DNA from: Streptomyces genisteinicus
GTDB lineage: Bacteria; Actinomycetota; Actinomycetes; Streptomycetales; Streptomycetaceae
Assembly (NCBI RefSeq): GCF_014489615.1
Contig: NZ_CP060825.1
Span: 186,001-250,000, forward strand
DNA length: 64,000 nucleotides
Direction: 5' to 3'
The notes beneath the pieces are model-generated. The model saw nothing but the letters and a program-made list of their open reading frames with translations, was not told the DNA's origin and did not search any database. Both the position numbers and the translations under genes were made by a program. Shown piece by piece: positions 1-7,472 of the stretch. Position 1 is the stretch's first letter, and the number at the start of each line of letters is the position of its first letter.

Positions 1-1
1 G

Positions 2-334
2 GTCTCCGATCTCGATCCCGAGGTCTCCGAGCAGGTGCTCGTCGCCGTGCTCGCCACCATGGGCGCCCGGCAGCGGGCGGGATACGCGGGCCGGCTCACG
101 GAGTTCACCGAGGAGCACCGCCCCCGCCTGGAGCGGCTGTACGCCCGCTACGGGCCGGGCAGTCCGACCGCCATCCACGGCCGCTACTCCCTGCTCCACT
201 CCCCCACCAGCATCGCCGTCCTGGAACGCCTCACCGCCGCACCGGCCTGCCTGGAGTCCGAGTGGGACGCCGGGGAACTGCCGCCCGCGTGGCTGGAGGG
301 GCTCAGGAGGGGATGGGCCGAGGCGGGCGTGTAA
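2..334 (+). CDS. C-terminal part of an unidentified protein (truncated by window edge)
   Basis: An open frame enters from the left edge and ends at the TGA-type stop at 332-334. The reading frame is already open at base 2, so the visible GTG at 35 is probably internal. The visible 110 residues are mostly helical, charged and soluble, with no transmembrane segment, ending in a Trp-rich tail (PPAWLEGLRRGWAEAGV). I do not recognise the family; the length and helix pattern would suit the C-terminal effector half of a small transcriptional regulator, but that is only a guess. It is convergent with the DUF4032 gene that ends at 391. Confidence 0.6.
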   Translation, partial: VSDLDPEVSEQVLVAVLATMGARQRAGYAGRLTEFTEEHRPRLERLYARYGPGSPTAIHGRYSLLHSPTSIAVLERLTAAPACLESEWDAGELPPAWLEGLRRGWAEAGV

Positions 335-390
335 AGGGGGCACCCCGGGGGTGCGGCCGGGGGTGCGGGGCCGGCCGCGGCGCCCGGCGG

Positions 391-1653
391 CTACGCCCCG
401 CCGCCGGTCTCCTCGTCGCCGCCGCCCTCCTCGGCGAACCGCCCGTCCGACTCCTTCGCCAGGACGGCGGCGACGAAGTCGTCGACGGCCGCCTCGAGTC
501 CGATGTCCTGGTGGGTCCGCTCGCAGAGGGACCAACGGTGCTCCAGCAGCTGGTGGTAGAGCTCGGCCGGGTCGAGGGGGCCCCGGCAGCGCGGGGGCAC
601 CGCCCGGACGGTGGGGCGGAAGACCTCGCGGACCCAGCGGTGCCCCAGGACCTCCGGGCGGGCGCCGAGCGGGTCGCCGGGGGCGTAGTCGTCCTGGGTG
701 GCCATCCAGCTCTCCAGGTCGGCCAGGAGCCGGCGGGCCTGGTTCTCCTCCGTGTCGAGCCCGGTGAGCCGCAGCAGCTGGCGCTGGTGGTGGCCGGCGT
801 CGACGACCTTGGGGACGAAGGTGACCGTGTCGCCCTCGGGCGAGGTGGCGATCTGCATCTCGGCCACGTCGAAGCCCAGGTCGTTGAGGCGCCGCACCCT
901 GCGCTCGATGTAGTGGTACTTGCCTGCCGGGTAGACCGAGGTGCGGGTCAGCTCCGTCCACAGCTCGTGGTATCGGCGGCAGATCTCGGTGCCGAAGGCG
1001 ATGGGGTCCACGGACGGGTGGAGCGCGCCGGCCGCTTCGAGGTCGAGCATCTCGCCGCTGATGTTGACCCGCGCCAGGTCGATGTCGTACTCGCGCTGGC
1101 CGGTGCTGAGCCGGGCGTGGGTCTCACCGGTCTCGGCGTCGACGAGATAGGCGGCGTAGGCCCCGGCGTCCCGGCGGAAGAGGGTGTTGGAGAGCGAGCA
1201 GTCGCCCCAGGCGAAGCCGACCAGGTGCAGCCGGACCAGCAGCACGGCGAGGGCGTCCATCAGCCGGTGGACCGTGGCGGGCCGCATGGTGGTCTCGAAC
1301 ATGGAGCGGTAGGGCAGGGAGCCGCCGAGGTGACGGGTGATGAGCACGGGTTCCAGGGGCTCGCCGCCCGGTCCGGTGCGGCCGGTCACGACCGCGAGCG
1401 GGTCGACCGCGGGTATGCCGAGCCGGTGGAGGTCGCGCAGGAGCTCGTACTCCCGCACCGCGGGGCGTTCGGCGAGCTCCTTGACGGCCACGATCTCCGT
1501 GCCGGCCGCCGCGTAGCGGACCACGTGGCGGGAGATGCCGCGCGGCAGGTCCACCAGGTGCTGCTCGGGCCACTCCTCCAGCGGTGCGTGCCAGGGGAGT
1601 TCGAGGAGCAGGGCGGGGTGTTCGGGGTTGGTGGCGGTGAACTGGAGGGCCAT
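391..1653 (-). CDS. DUF4032 / LPS-kinase-like protein
   Basis: 420 residues. The N-terminal two thirds has the layout of a protein-kinase-like (lipopolysaccharide kinase) fold: a candidate ATP lysine in IVAVKEL (K58), an acidic partner at E68, a catalytic-loop-like WGDCSLSN (D151, N156) and a metal-binding-like Asp in LVDAET (D172). The C-terminal part is the actinobacterial DUF4032 region. Start ATG at 1653 is preceded on the coding strand by GAGGAA at good spacing; longer open frame upstream is GC-rich noise. Family members are cytosolic and of unknown substrate; kinase activity is inferred from the motifs only. Monocistronic, with about 220 bp to the next gene upstream. Confidence 0.85.
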   Translation of the reverse strand: MALQFTATNPEHPALLLELPWHAPLEEWPEQHLVDLPRGISRHVVRYAAAGTEIVAVKELAERPAVREYELLRDLHRLGIPAVDPLAVVTGRTGPGGEPLEPVLITRHLGGSLPYRSMFETTMRPATVHRLMDALAVLLVRLHLVGFAWGDCSLSNTLFRRDAGAYAAYLVDAETGETHARLSTGQREYDIDLARVNISGEMLDLEAAGALHPSVDPIAFGTEICRRYHELWTELTRTSVYPAGKYHYIERRVRRLNDLGFDVAEMQIATSPEGDTVTFVPKVVDAGHHQRQLLRLTGLDTEENQARRLLADLESWMATQDDYAPGDPLGARPEVLGHRWVREVFRPTVRAVPPRCRGPLDPAELYHQLLEHRWSLCERTHQDIGLEAAVDDFVAAVLAKESDGRFAEEGGGDEETGGGA

Positions 1654-1870
1654 CGGTTCCTCGCTGGTGGCAGGGGCGGCGACTGCGGCTGCGGGTGTCC
1701 CGGCCGGCGGGGCGTCCGCGGCGCGGGGTGCACGCATCGTCGCGTGCCGGCCCGGCGGCGCGCGGGCGCGGGGCCGGCGGACGGTTCCGGACGGCCCCGG
1801 CGGCGGGCGCCGCGGGTGGGACGCAAGCATCCCATGCCGGCGCCCCGGCTCCGGGCGGCCCCCGCCCGCC

Positions 1871-2887
1871 TCAGTCCGGGAGGCGCAGGCCGGTGCAGCC
1901 GTGCTGCTTCGCCGCGCGTTCGGCGAACGCGGCGAGCGCGGCGCGGGCGAAGGCGTCGTCGCCCTCGCCGGCCGGGGACGCGGGGTCGAGGGTGAAGCGT
2001 GCGCGGGCGCCGTCGCCGGGGCAGGCGGCGGTCCCCCAGAGGAGGTCGCCCAAGCGGCCGGCCTCCGGGTCCGCGCCGTCGCCGAGGGGGGCGACGGCCT
2101 GGGCGAAGGGGCCGAAGGAGGCGGTGAGGCCGAAGAGTTCGGGCCGGCTCTCCGCGTCGCGGGCCGCGCCGAGGACACAGCTCTCCAGCGGGGCCGTGCC
2201 CGGCGCGGCGGTCGTCTCCCTGATCCAGTCGATGTCGTCCCGGTCGCGCAGCGGGAGGCCCGCGCAGGTGCCCTCGGCCTCGAAGCGGGACTTCTCCTGC
2301 GGTTCGGGGTAGTCGTCCGGGGTGGCGCCGCCCGTCTGCGCGTCGCAGTCCCAGCGGTCGGCCGCGCGTTCCGCGGTGGCGGTGAGGAGCCGCGCGACGG
2401 CGCTGCCGGCCACGGTGTCGCCTCCGGTCTGCGAACCGACGACGACGGAGGACTCCCGGCCCGCGCACGTGAGCACCACCGCGGCGCTGACGCGGTTGGT
2501 GTAGCCGTGCCAGCCGCCGCCCAGCGGCAGTGGCAGGGTGCCGGTGGGCGAGGGGCGCAGCCGGTCGAAGACACCCGGCCGGCCGTCGTCGTCGCGGGCG
2601 TCGGCGGGGATCTCCGCGATGACGAGGGTATGCCGGCCGACCTTGCAGAACTCGTAGCCGCCGGGCCCGCCGTCGCGGTAGTCGAGGGGCAGCCCCGCAT
2701 CGGTGTCGTAGCCGGTGAGGACGGCGGACTCCTCGGCCGGGATCAGGCCCTGGCAGTAGCCGGCGAGCGCGTCCTCGTAGCGCCAGCGCTTGCCCGTGTC
2801 GCTGAACTGGTACCAGCCGTATCCCGCCACGGCGACCAGGACCAGCGGCAGAGCCGCGTACAGCGCCAGCCTGCGTATGACCGTCAT
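1871..2887 (-). CDS. Membrane-anchored extracytoplasmic protein of unknown function
   Basis: 338 residues. Begins with MTVIRR and one hydrophobic segment (about residues 7-25, LALYAALPLVLVAVAGYGWY), followed by a hydrophilic, Cys-containing domain, so it is predicted to be a type II anchored protein with its bulk outside. Eight or so cysteines (for example GYCQGL, YEFCKVG, LTCAGR, WDCDA, GTCAGL, ESCVLG, AACPGD, HGCTGL) occur in pairs across the domain, consistent with disulphides. I do not recognise a catalytic motif; similar anchored proteins are common in Streptomyces. Start ATG 2887 gives the anchor at the exact N-terminus. Confidence 0.75.
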   Translation of the reverse strand: MTVIRRLALYAALPLVLVAVAGYGWYQFSDTGKRWRYEDALAGYCQGLIPAEESAVLTGYDTDAGLPLDYRDGGPGGYEFCKVGRHTLVIAEIPADARDDDGRPGVFDRLRPSPTGTLPLPLGGGWHGYTNRVSAAVVLTCAGRESSVVVGSQTGGDTVAGSAVARLLTATAERAADRWDCDAQTGGATPDDYPEPQEKSRFEAEGTCAGLPLRDRDDIDWIRETTAAPGTAPLESCVLGAARDAESRPELFGLTASFGPFAQAVAPLGDGADPEAGRLGDLLWGTAACPGDGARARFTLDPASPAGEGDDAFARAALAAFAERAAKQHGCTGLRLPD

Positions 2888-3165
2888 GTGATGCCCGCTC
2901 CCCGTTCGGTGTGCCCCGGCACCCTATCCCGCGGCCCTGCCCGGCCCGGCGGGGCGGCGGCGTGGGCCGGGTGGGGACACGGCGGGTGCCCTGCCCGCGT
3001 CCGCCCCCGCTGATCCCCCGGCCGCCCGCGCCGTGGAGAGACCCGGCGGCGTCCGCCGTCCGGGGGATTCCGTGAGCGGTCCCGGGAGCGTCCCCGTTCC
3101 CGGGACCGCAGCCCGCGCATGATGACGGGGTTAACTCCAAGCGCTCCCACTCCGGAGTGGCTGGG

Positions 3166-3204
3166 CGGAGCCCCCGGGGACCCACCAGGTCCCCGGGGGC
3201 TCCG
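3166..3204 (-). terminator. Strong hairpin terminator after the ABC exporter operon
   Basis: Perfect 16-bp inverted repeat (arms 3166-3181 and 3189-3204) with a 7-nt loop, 50 bp beyond the stop of the ABC gene that ends at 3257. No U-tract follows, as is usual for Streptomyces hairpin terminators. The 369-bp gap 2888-3256 otherwise holds the upstream region of the anchored-protein gene, with a separate 14-bp perfect palindrome at 3147-3160 (ccactccggagtgg). Confidence 0.8.
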
Positions 3205-3256
3205 TCTCGTCCGGTCCCGGTGCGGCGCCGGGCCGGACCGGTCCGGTCGAGCGCGG

Positions 3257-5098
3257 TCAGGCGGCGGGCGCGAACTGGGCGGCGTGCAGCCCCGCGTAGA
3301 CCCCGCCGGCGGCGAGCAGCTCCTCGTGGGTGCCCTGTTCGGCGATCGATCCGCCGTCCATCACCACGATCAGGTCGGCGTCCCGGACGGTGGAGAGCCG
3401 GTGGGCGATGACGAAGCTGGTGCGGCCCGCCCGAAGGGACGACATGGCCTGCTGGACGAGGAGTTCGGTGCGGGTGTCGACCGAGCTGGTGGCCTCGTCC
3501 AGGACCAGGACCGCCGGTTCGGCGAGGAAGGCGCGGGCGATCGTGATCAGTTGCCGCTCTCCCGCGCTCAGGCCCGCGCCGTCCTCGTCCAGCACCGTGT
3601 CGTAGCCGTCCGGCAGGGTGCGGATGAAGCGGTCCGCGTGGGTGGTCACGGCCGCCTCGACGATCCGTTCCCGGGAGACGTCGCCGGGCACCCCGTAGGC
3701 GATGTTGTCGGCGATGGTGCCGCCGAAGAGCCAGGTGTCCTGGAGGACCATGCCGATGCCCGCCCGGACGTCCTCGCGGGTCATCCCCGCCGTGTCGACG
3801 CCGTCGAGGGTGATCCGGCCGCCGGTCACCTCGTGGAACCGCATCAGCAGGTTCACCAGCGTCGTCTTGCCCGCACCGGTGGGGCCGACGATCGCGACCG
3901 TCTGCCCGGGCTCCGCCGTCAGCGACAGGTCCTCGACGAGCGGGGTGCCGGGCTCGTAGCGGAAGGCGACGTGTTCGAAGGCGACCCGCCCCCGGGGCGG
4001 CCCGGGGCGCAGCGGTCGCGCGGGGTCGGGGGACTCCTCGGGGGCGTCGAGGAGGTCGAAGACCCGTTCGGCGGAGGCGACGCCGGACTGGAGGATGCTG
4101 GCCATCGCCGCGACCTGGGTGACCGGTCCGTTGAACTCGTAGGAGTACTGGACGAAGGCCTGGACGTCGCCGACGGACAGCGTGCCCGAGGCGACCCGGA
4201 GGCCGCCCACCACGGCGATCAGGACGTAGTTGAGGTTGCCGACGAAGGTGAGGGCCGGCTGGATGGTGCCGGACACGGCCTGGGCGCGGAAGCCCGCCGC
4301 GTACAGTTCCTCGCCCAGTTCGTCGAAGCGGGCCACGGCCGCGTCGCGCCGCCCGAAGGCGACGACCTCGGCGTGGCCGGTGATCATCTCCTCGACGTGG
4401 CTGTTCAGCCGTCCCGTGACCGCCCACTGGCGGACGAACTGCGGCTGGGCCCGCCGGCCGATCCGCGCCGCCGTGACCACCGACAGCGGGACGGTGGCGA
4501 GGGCGACCAGGGCGAGCAGCGGCGAGATCCAGACCATCATCACGAGGACGCCCACCAGGGTCAGCAGAGCCCTGATCATCTGGCTGAGCGCCTGCTGGAG
4601 GGTCTGGGTGACGTTGTCGATGTCGTTCGTCGTGCGGCTGAGGATCTCGCCCCGGGGCTGGGCGTCGAGGTATCCGAGGGGCAGCCGGGCCAGCTTGTGC
4701 TGCGCGCGTTCGCGCAGCCGGTGCCCGGTGCGCTGGACCACGGTCGTCGCGAGGCGCTGCTGGCACCAGTTGAGCGCCGCGGAGCCGGCGGCGAGCGCGA
4801 GCACCGTGAGCAGCGCGCGGGCCAGGGCGGGGAAGTCGACGCCGTCGCCCGCCGCTCCGGCGAGCACGGCGTCGGTGGCCCGGCCCAGGATGGCGGGGGT
4901 GACGACGGCGAGCGAGACCGCGCCCGCAGCGGCGGCGAACACCGCCGCGAGCCTGGCCCGTTCGGGTGCGAGGGTACGCAGCAGACGCAGACCGGAGGCA
5001 CGGAAGTCGAGGGACCGTTCGACGGCCGGGGCGGCGAGGCCGGGCCCGCGCTGCTGGGGCGCCGGGCCGCGGCGTTCGGGCACGGTGCGGGGGGTCAT
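3257..5098 (-). CDS. ABC exporter half-transporter, consensus ATPase site subunit
   Basis: 613 residues: N-terminal six-helix exporter domain (about 45-330) and a C-terminal ATPase. Walker A GPTGAGKTT (405-413), signature LSAGE (510-514), Walker B VLVLDE with catalytic E535, and H-loop His566 are all present. Start ATG 5098 overlaps the stop of the upstream gene by 4 bp (ATGA), so the two are translationally coupled. Together they should form a heterodimeric multidrug-type exporter; this subunit carries the complete catalytic residues while its partner is degenerate, the pattern of TmrAB/BmrCD-type exporters. Substrate unknown; see the SoxR-like promoter upstream of the pair. Confidence 0.93.
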   Translation of the reverse strand: MTPRTVPERRGPAPQQRGPGLAAPAVERSLDFRASGLRLLRTLAPERARLAAVFAAAAGAVSLAVVTPAILGRATDAVLAGAAGDGVDFPALARALLTVLALAAGSAALNWCQQRLATTVVQRTGHRLRERAQHKLARLPLGYLDAQPRGEILSRTTNDIDNVTQTLQQALSQMIRALLTLVGVLVMMVWISPLLALVALATVPLSVVTAARIGRRAQPQFVRQWAVTGRLNSHVEEMITGHAEVVAFGRRDAAVARFDELGEELYAAGFRAQAVSGTIQPALTFVGNLNYVLIAVVGGLRVASGTLSVGDVQAFVQYSYEFNGPVTQVAAMASILQSGVASAERVFDLLDAPEESPDPARPLRPGPPRGRVAFEHVAFRYEPGTPLVEDLSLTAEPGQTVAIVGPTGAGKTTLVNLLMRFHEVTGGRITLDGVDTAGMTREDVRAGIGMVLQDTWLFGGTIADNIAYGVPGDVSRERIVEAAVTTHADRFIRTLPDGYDTVLDEDGAGLSAGERQLITIARAFLAEPAVLVLDEATSSVDTRTELLVQQAMSSLRAGRTSFVIAHRLSTVRDADLIVVMDGGSIAEQGTHEELLAAGGVYAGLHAAQFAPAA

Positions 5099-6828
5099 GC
5101 GGCTTCCTCCTCGGTGAGCTGGGAGAGGACGATCTCCCGGTAGACGGCGTTGTCCCGCATGAGTTCCTCGTGGGTGCCGCTGCCGACGGCCGTGCCCCGG
5201 TCGAGGACGACGATCCGGTCGGCGCCGCGGACGGTGGCGACCCGCTGGGCGACGATCACGACGGCCGCGTCGGCGGTCTCCTCGGCGAGCGCGTGCCGCA
5301 GCTGTGCCTCGGTGCGGTTGTCGAGGGCGGAGAAGGAGTCGTCGAAGAGGTACACCTGCGGGCGGGCGACGAGGACCCGGGCGATGGCGAGGCGCTGGCG
5401 CTGCCCGCCGGAGAGGTTGGTGCCGCCCTGGGCGACCGGCGCGTCCAGGCCTCCGTCGAGCGCGCGCACGAAGCCGTCGGCCCGCGCGACCCCGAGCGCG
5501 TGCCACAGCTCCTCGTCGCTCGCCCCGGGCCGGCCGTAGCGGAGGTTGTCGGCGACGGTCCCGGAGAAGAGGTACGGCCGCTGCGGGACGATGCCGACGG
5601 TGCGGGCGAGGAGGGCGGGGTCCATGGCACGGACGTCGACGCCGCCGACCCGTACAGAGCCCTCGGTCGCGTCGAGGAGGCGCGGGACGAGGGCGAGAAG
5701 GGTGCTCTTGCCGCTGCCCGTGGAGCCGATGACCGCGGTGGTCCGGCCGGGTCGTGCGGTGAGGTCGACGGAGCGGAGCACGGGCTCCTCGGCGCCCGGG
5801 TAGTGGAAGCCCGCGCCGCGCACCTCCAGCAGGCCGGGGCCGCGCAGCGCGTGTACGGGGGCGGCGGGCGGTGCGACGGAGGGGCGGGTGCCGAGGACTT
5901 CCTGGATGCGTTCGGCGCAGACCTCGGCGCGGGGCATGTGCATCAGCAGGAACAGGGCCATCATCACCGACATCATGATCTGGAGCAGGTAGCCGAGGAA
6001 CGCGACGAGCGCACCGGCCCGCAGGGCGCCGTCGTCGATGCGGTGGGCGCCGGCCCAGAGCACGCCGACGGTGGCGAGTTCCCAGACGACCAGCACGATC
6101 GGGAACATCACCGACTGCAGACGGCCGGCCCGCAGGCCGACGTCCCTCAGTTCGTCGTTGGCGGCGGCGAACCGCGTCCGCTCGTGGCGGTCGCGGACGA
6201 AGGCGCGGACGACGCGGACGCCGGTGATCTGCTCGCGCACCACGCGGTTGACCCGGTCCACCCGCTCCTGCATACCGCGGAAGAGGGGCCGCATCCGCAG
6301 CACGACGGTGCCGACGGCGCCTGCCATCACCGGGACGAACAGCAGGAGGATCAGGGCGAGCGGGACGTCCTGGCCGAGCGCCATCACGACACCGCCCACG
6401 CAGAGCAGGGGCGCGGCGACGAGCATGGTCAGGATGAGCACGGCGAAGGTCTGCACCTGCTGCACGTCGTTGGTGGCGCGGGTGATCAGCGAGGCGGTGC
6501 CGAAGCGGCTGATCTCCCGCGCGGAGAAGGCCTGGACACGGCGGAAGACGTCGGCGCGCACGTCGCGGGCGATGCCCATCGCGATCCGGGCGCCGAGCCG
6601 GACGGCCACGGCCGCGGCGGTCGCCTGGACGAGGGTGACGCCGGCCATGAGCGCGCCGCCGCTGAGCACATGGGCGGTGTCCCCGCGGAGGACCCCGTTG
6701 TCGATGACGTCGGCGTTGAGCCGGGGCAGCGTCAGTGAGGCGGCGGTCTGGGCGAGTTGGAGGAGCACGAGGAGCAGCAGGGTCCGGCGGTAGGGGCGCA
6801 GCCGGCCGGTCACGAGGCGGAGGAGCAC
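5095..6828 (-). CDS. ABC exporter half-transporter, degenerate ATPase site subunit
   Basis: 577 residues: six-helix exporter domain (about 15-300) then ATPase with Walker A GSTGSGKST (368-376) and signature LSGGQ (472-476). The Walker B is VYLFDD, so the catalytic Glu is Asp497, and the H-loop His is Gln528 (IVAQRV). These substitutions are typical of the non-catalytic half of heterodimeric exporters. GTG 6828 is the only usable start because an in-frame TGA lies at 6841-6843. First gene of the two-gene operon, about 215 bp downstream of a SoxR-like promoter and just behind a Pro/Ala-rich small frame and a 66-bp tandem repeat. Confidence 0.92.
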   Translation of the reverse strand: MLLRLVTGRLRPYRRTLLLLVLLQLAQTAASLTLPRLNADVIDNGVLRGDTAHVLSGGALMAGVTLVQATAAAVAVRLGARIAMGIARDVRADVFRRVQAFSAREISRFGTASLITRATNDVQQVQTFAVLILTMLVAAPLLCVGGVVMALGQDVPLALILLLFVPVMAGAVGTVVLRMRPLFRGMQERVDRVNRVVREQITGVRVVRAFVRDRHERTRFAAANDELRDVGLRAGRLQSVMFPIVLVVWELATVGVLWAGAHRIDDGALRAGALVAFLGYLLQIMMSVMMALFLLMHMPRAEVCAERIQEVLGTRPSVAPPAAPVHALRGPGLLEVRGAGFHYPGAEEPVLRSVDLTARPGRTTAVIGSTGSGKSTLLALVPRLLDATEGSVRVGGVDVRAMDPALLARTVGIVPQRPYLFSGTVADNLRYGRPGASDEELWHALGVARADGFVRALDGGLDAPVAQGGTNLSGGQRQRLAIARVLVARPQVYLFDDSFSALDNRTEAQLRHALAEETADAAVVIVAQRVATVRGADRIVVLDRGTAVGSGTHEELMRDNAVYREIVLSQLTEEEAA

Positions 6829-6840
6829 GGGTCCGCCCCC

Positions 6841-7038
6841 TCAGGCCGTGCGCGGGAGGCGGGCGGCGGCAGGAGCGGCGCCGGGCGGTCCGGGACGGAG
6901 CCGGGCGGGGGCCGTCCCACCGGGGCGGGCGGCGGCAGGAGCGGCGCCGGGCGGTCCGGGACGGAGCCGGGCGGGGGCCGTCCCACCGGGGCGGGCGGCG
7001 GCGGGGGGCGGGGGCGGGGTGGCACGGGTGAGGTCCAT
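6841..7038 (-). CDS. Possible leaderless Pro/Ala/Arg-rich leader peptide
   Basis: 65-residue open frame beginning ATG 7038, exactly 7 nt after the predicted -10 of the SoxR-like promoter, so its transcript would start at or next to the ATG (leaderless). There is no Shine-Dalgarno. The peptide is MDLTRATPPPPPAAARPGG followed by two copies of a 22-residue repeat encoded by the 66-bp tandem duplication. It stops 12 nt before, and in the same frame as, the ABC gene at 6828. Composition is low complexity and GC-driven, so it could be non-coding leader; coding is inferred only from promoter geometry. Confidence 0.3.
   Translation of the reverse strand: MDLTRATPPPPPAAARPGGTAPARLRPGPPGAAPAAARPGGTAPARLRPGPPGAAPAAARLPRTA
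6861..6992. repeat. 66-bp tandem duplication in the ABC operon leader
   Basis: Two head-to-tail copies of a 66-bp unit (6861-6926 and 6927-6992), identical by eye, plus the first 10 bases of a third. The unit length is a multiple of three (22 codons), so any frame through it is preserved. It lies in the transcribed leader between the SoxR-like promoter and the first exporter gene. Confidence 0.95.
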
Positions 7039-7045
7039 GCGGAGG

Positions 7046-7076
7046 ATCGTGGTACCTCAACTTTGGTTGAGGTCAA
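7046..7076 (-). promoter_or_regulatory. SoxR-like (MerR family) promoter of the ABC exporter operon
   Basis: The plus-strand dyad acctcaactttggttgaggt (7054-7073) has perfect 8-bp arms and closely resembles the SoxR box (CCTCAA...TTGAGG). On the minus strand it fills the spacer of TTGACC (-35, 7071-7076) and CACGAT (-10, 7046-7051) with the 19-bp spacing that MerR-family activators need. It points at the exporter genes. No soxR gene lies in the window, so the regulator must act in trans. Confidence 0.75.
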
Positions 7077-7250
7077 GCGGAGCTCCGCGCGGGCCCGCGA
7101 ACTGACGGACGGTCGGGCAGCCGGGCAGCCGGACGGGACGGGCGGGACGGGCGCGACCGAGGGCCCCGGCACCGCCGGCGGGCAGGCGGCGTGACAGGGG
7201 AAGCCGGGGGCAGACGAGGGGAGACGCATCCTCGGTGAAAGGAGCCCACC

Positions 7251-7448
7251 GTGCCCGTGACCTTCCGCAAGAGTTTCCGGATATTCCCCGGCGTCCGCCT
7301 CAACGTGAACCGCAAGTCCCTCTCCCTCACCTTCGGTCAGGGCAAGGGCCCCCGGCAGACCTACTCGACCACCGGCCGGCGGACCACGTCGATGGACCTC
7401 CCGGGCCCCTTCGGCTACCGCAAGACCACGACCGGCCGGGGCCGCTGA
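7251..7448 (+). CDS. DUF4236 domain protein
   Basis: 65 residues, basic and Gly/Thr-rich, with the DUF4236 hallmark of short beta-strand segments (FRKSFRIFPGVRLNVNRKSLSLTFG) near the N-terminus. GTG 7251 follows GAAAGGAG at 7237-7244. Such small proteins, sometimes fused to membrane segments in other bacteria, have no established function. It stands alone, convergent with the phosphatase gene that ends 25 bp downstream on the other strand. Confidence 0.8.
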   Translation: MPVTFRKSFRIFPGVRLNVNRKSLSLTFGQGKGPRQTYSTTGRRTTSMDLPGPFGYRKTTTGRGR

Positions 7449-7472
7449 CCCCCGGGCGGCCGCGGGGCCGTC

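Noticed and set aside
391..2700. A 769-residue frame on the minus strand joining the DUF4032 gene with upstream sequence
   Set aside because: Upstream part is low-complexity GC-driven frame; a clean ATG with ribosome site lies at 1653.
3136..3149. tccaagcgctccca resembles the LacI/CebR-type operator TGGGAGCGCTCCCA
   Set aside because: Three mismatches, all in one half, and no sugar gene nearby.
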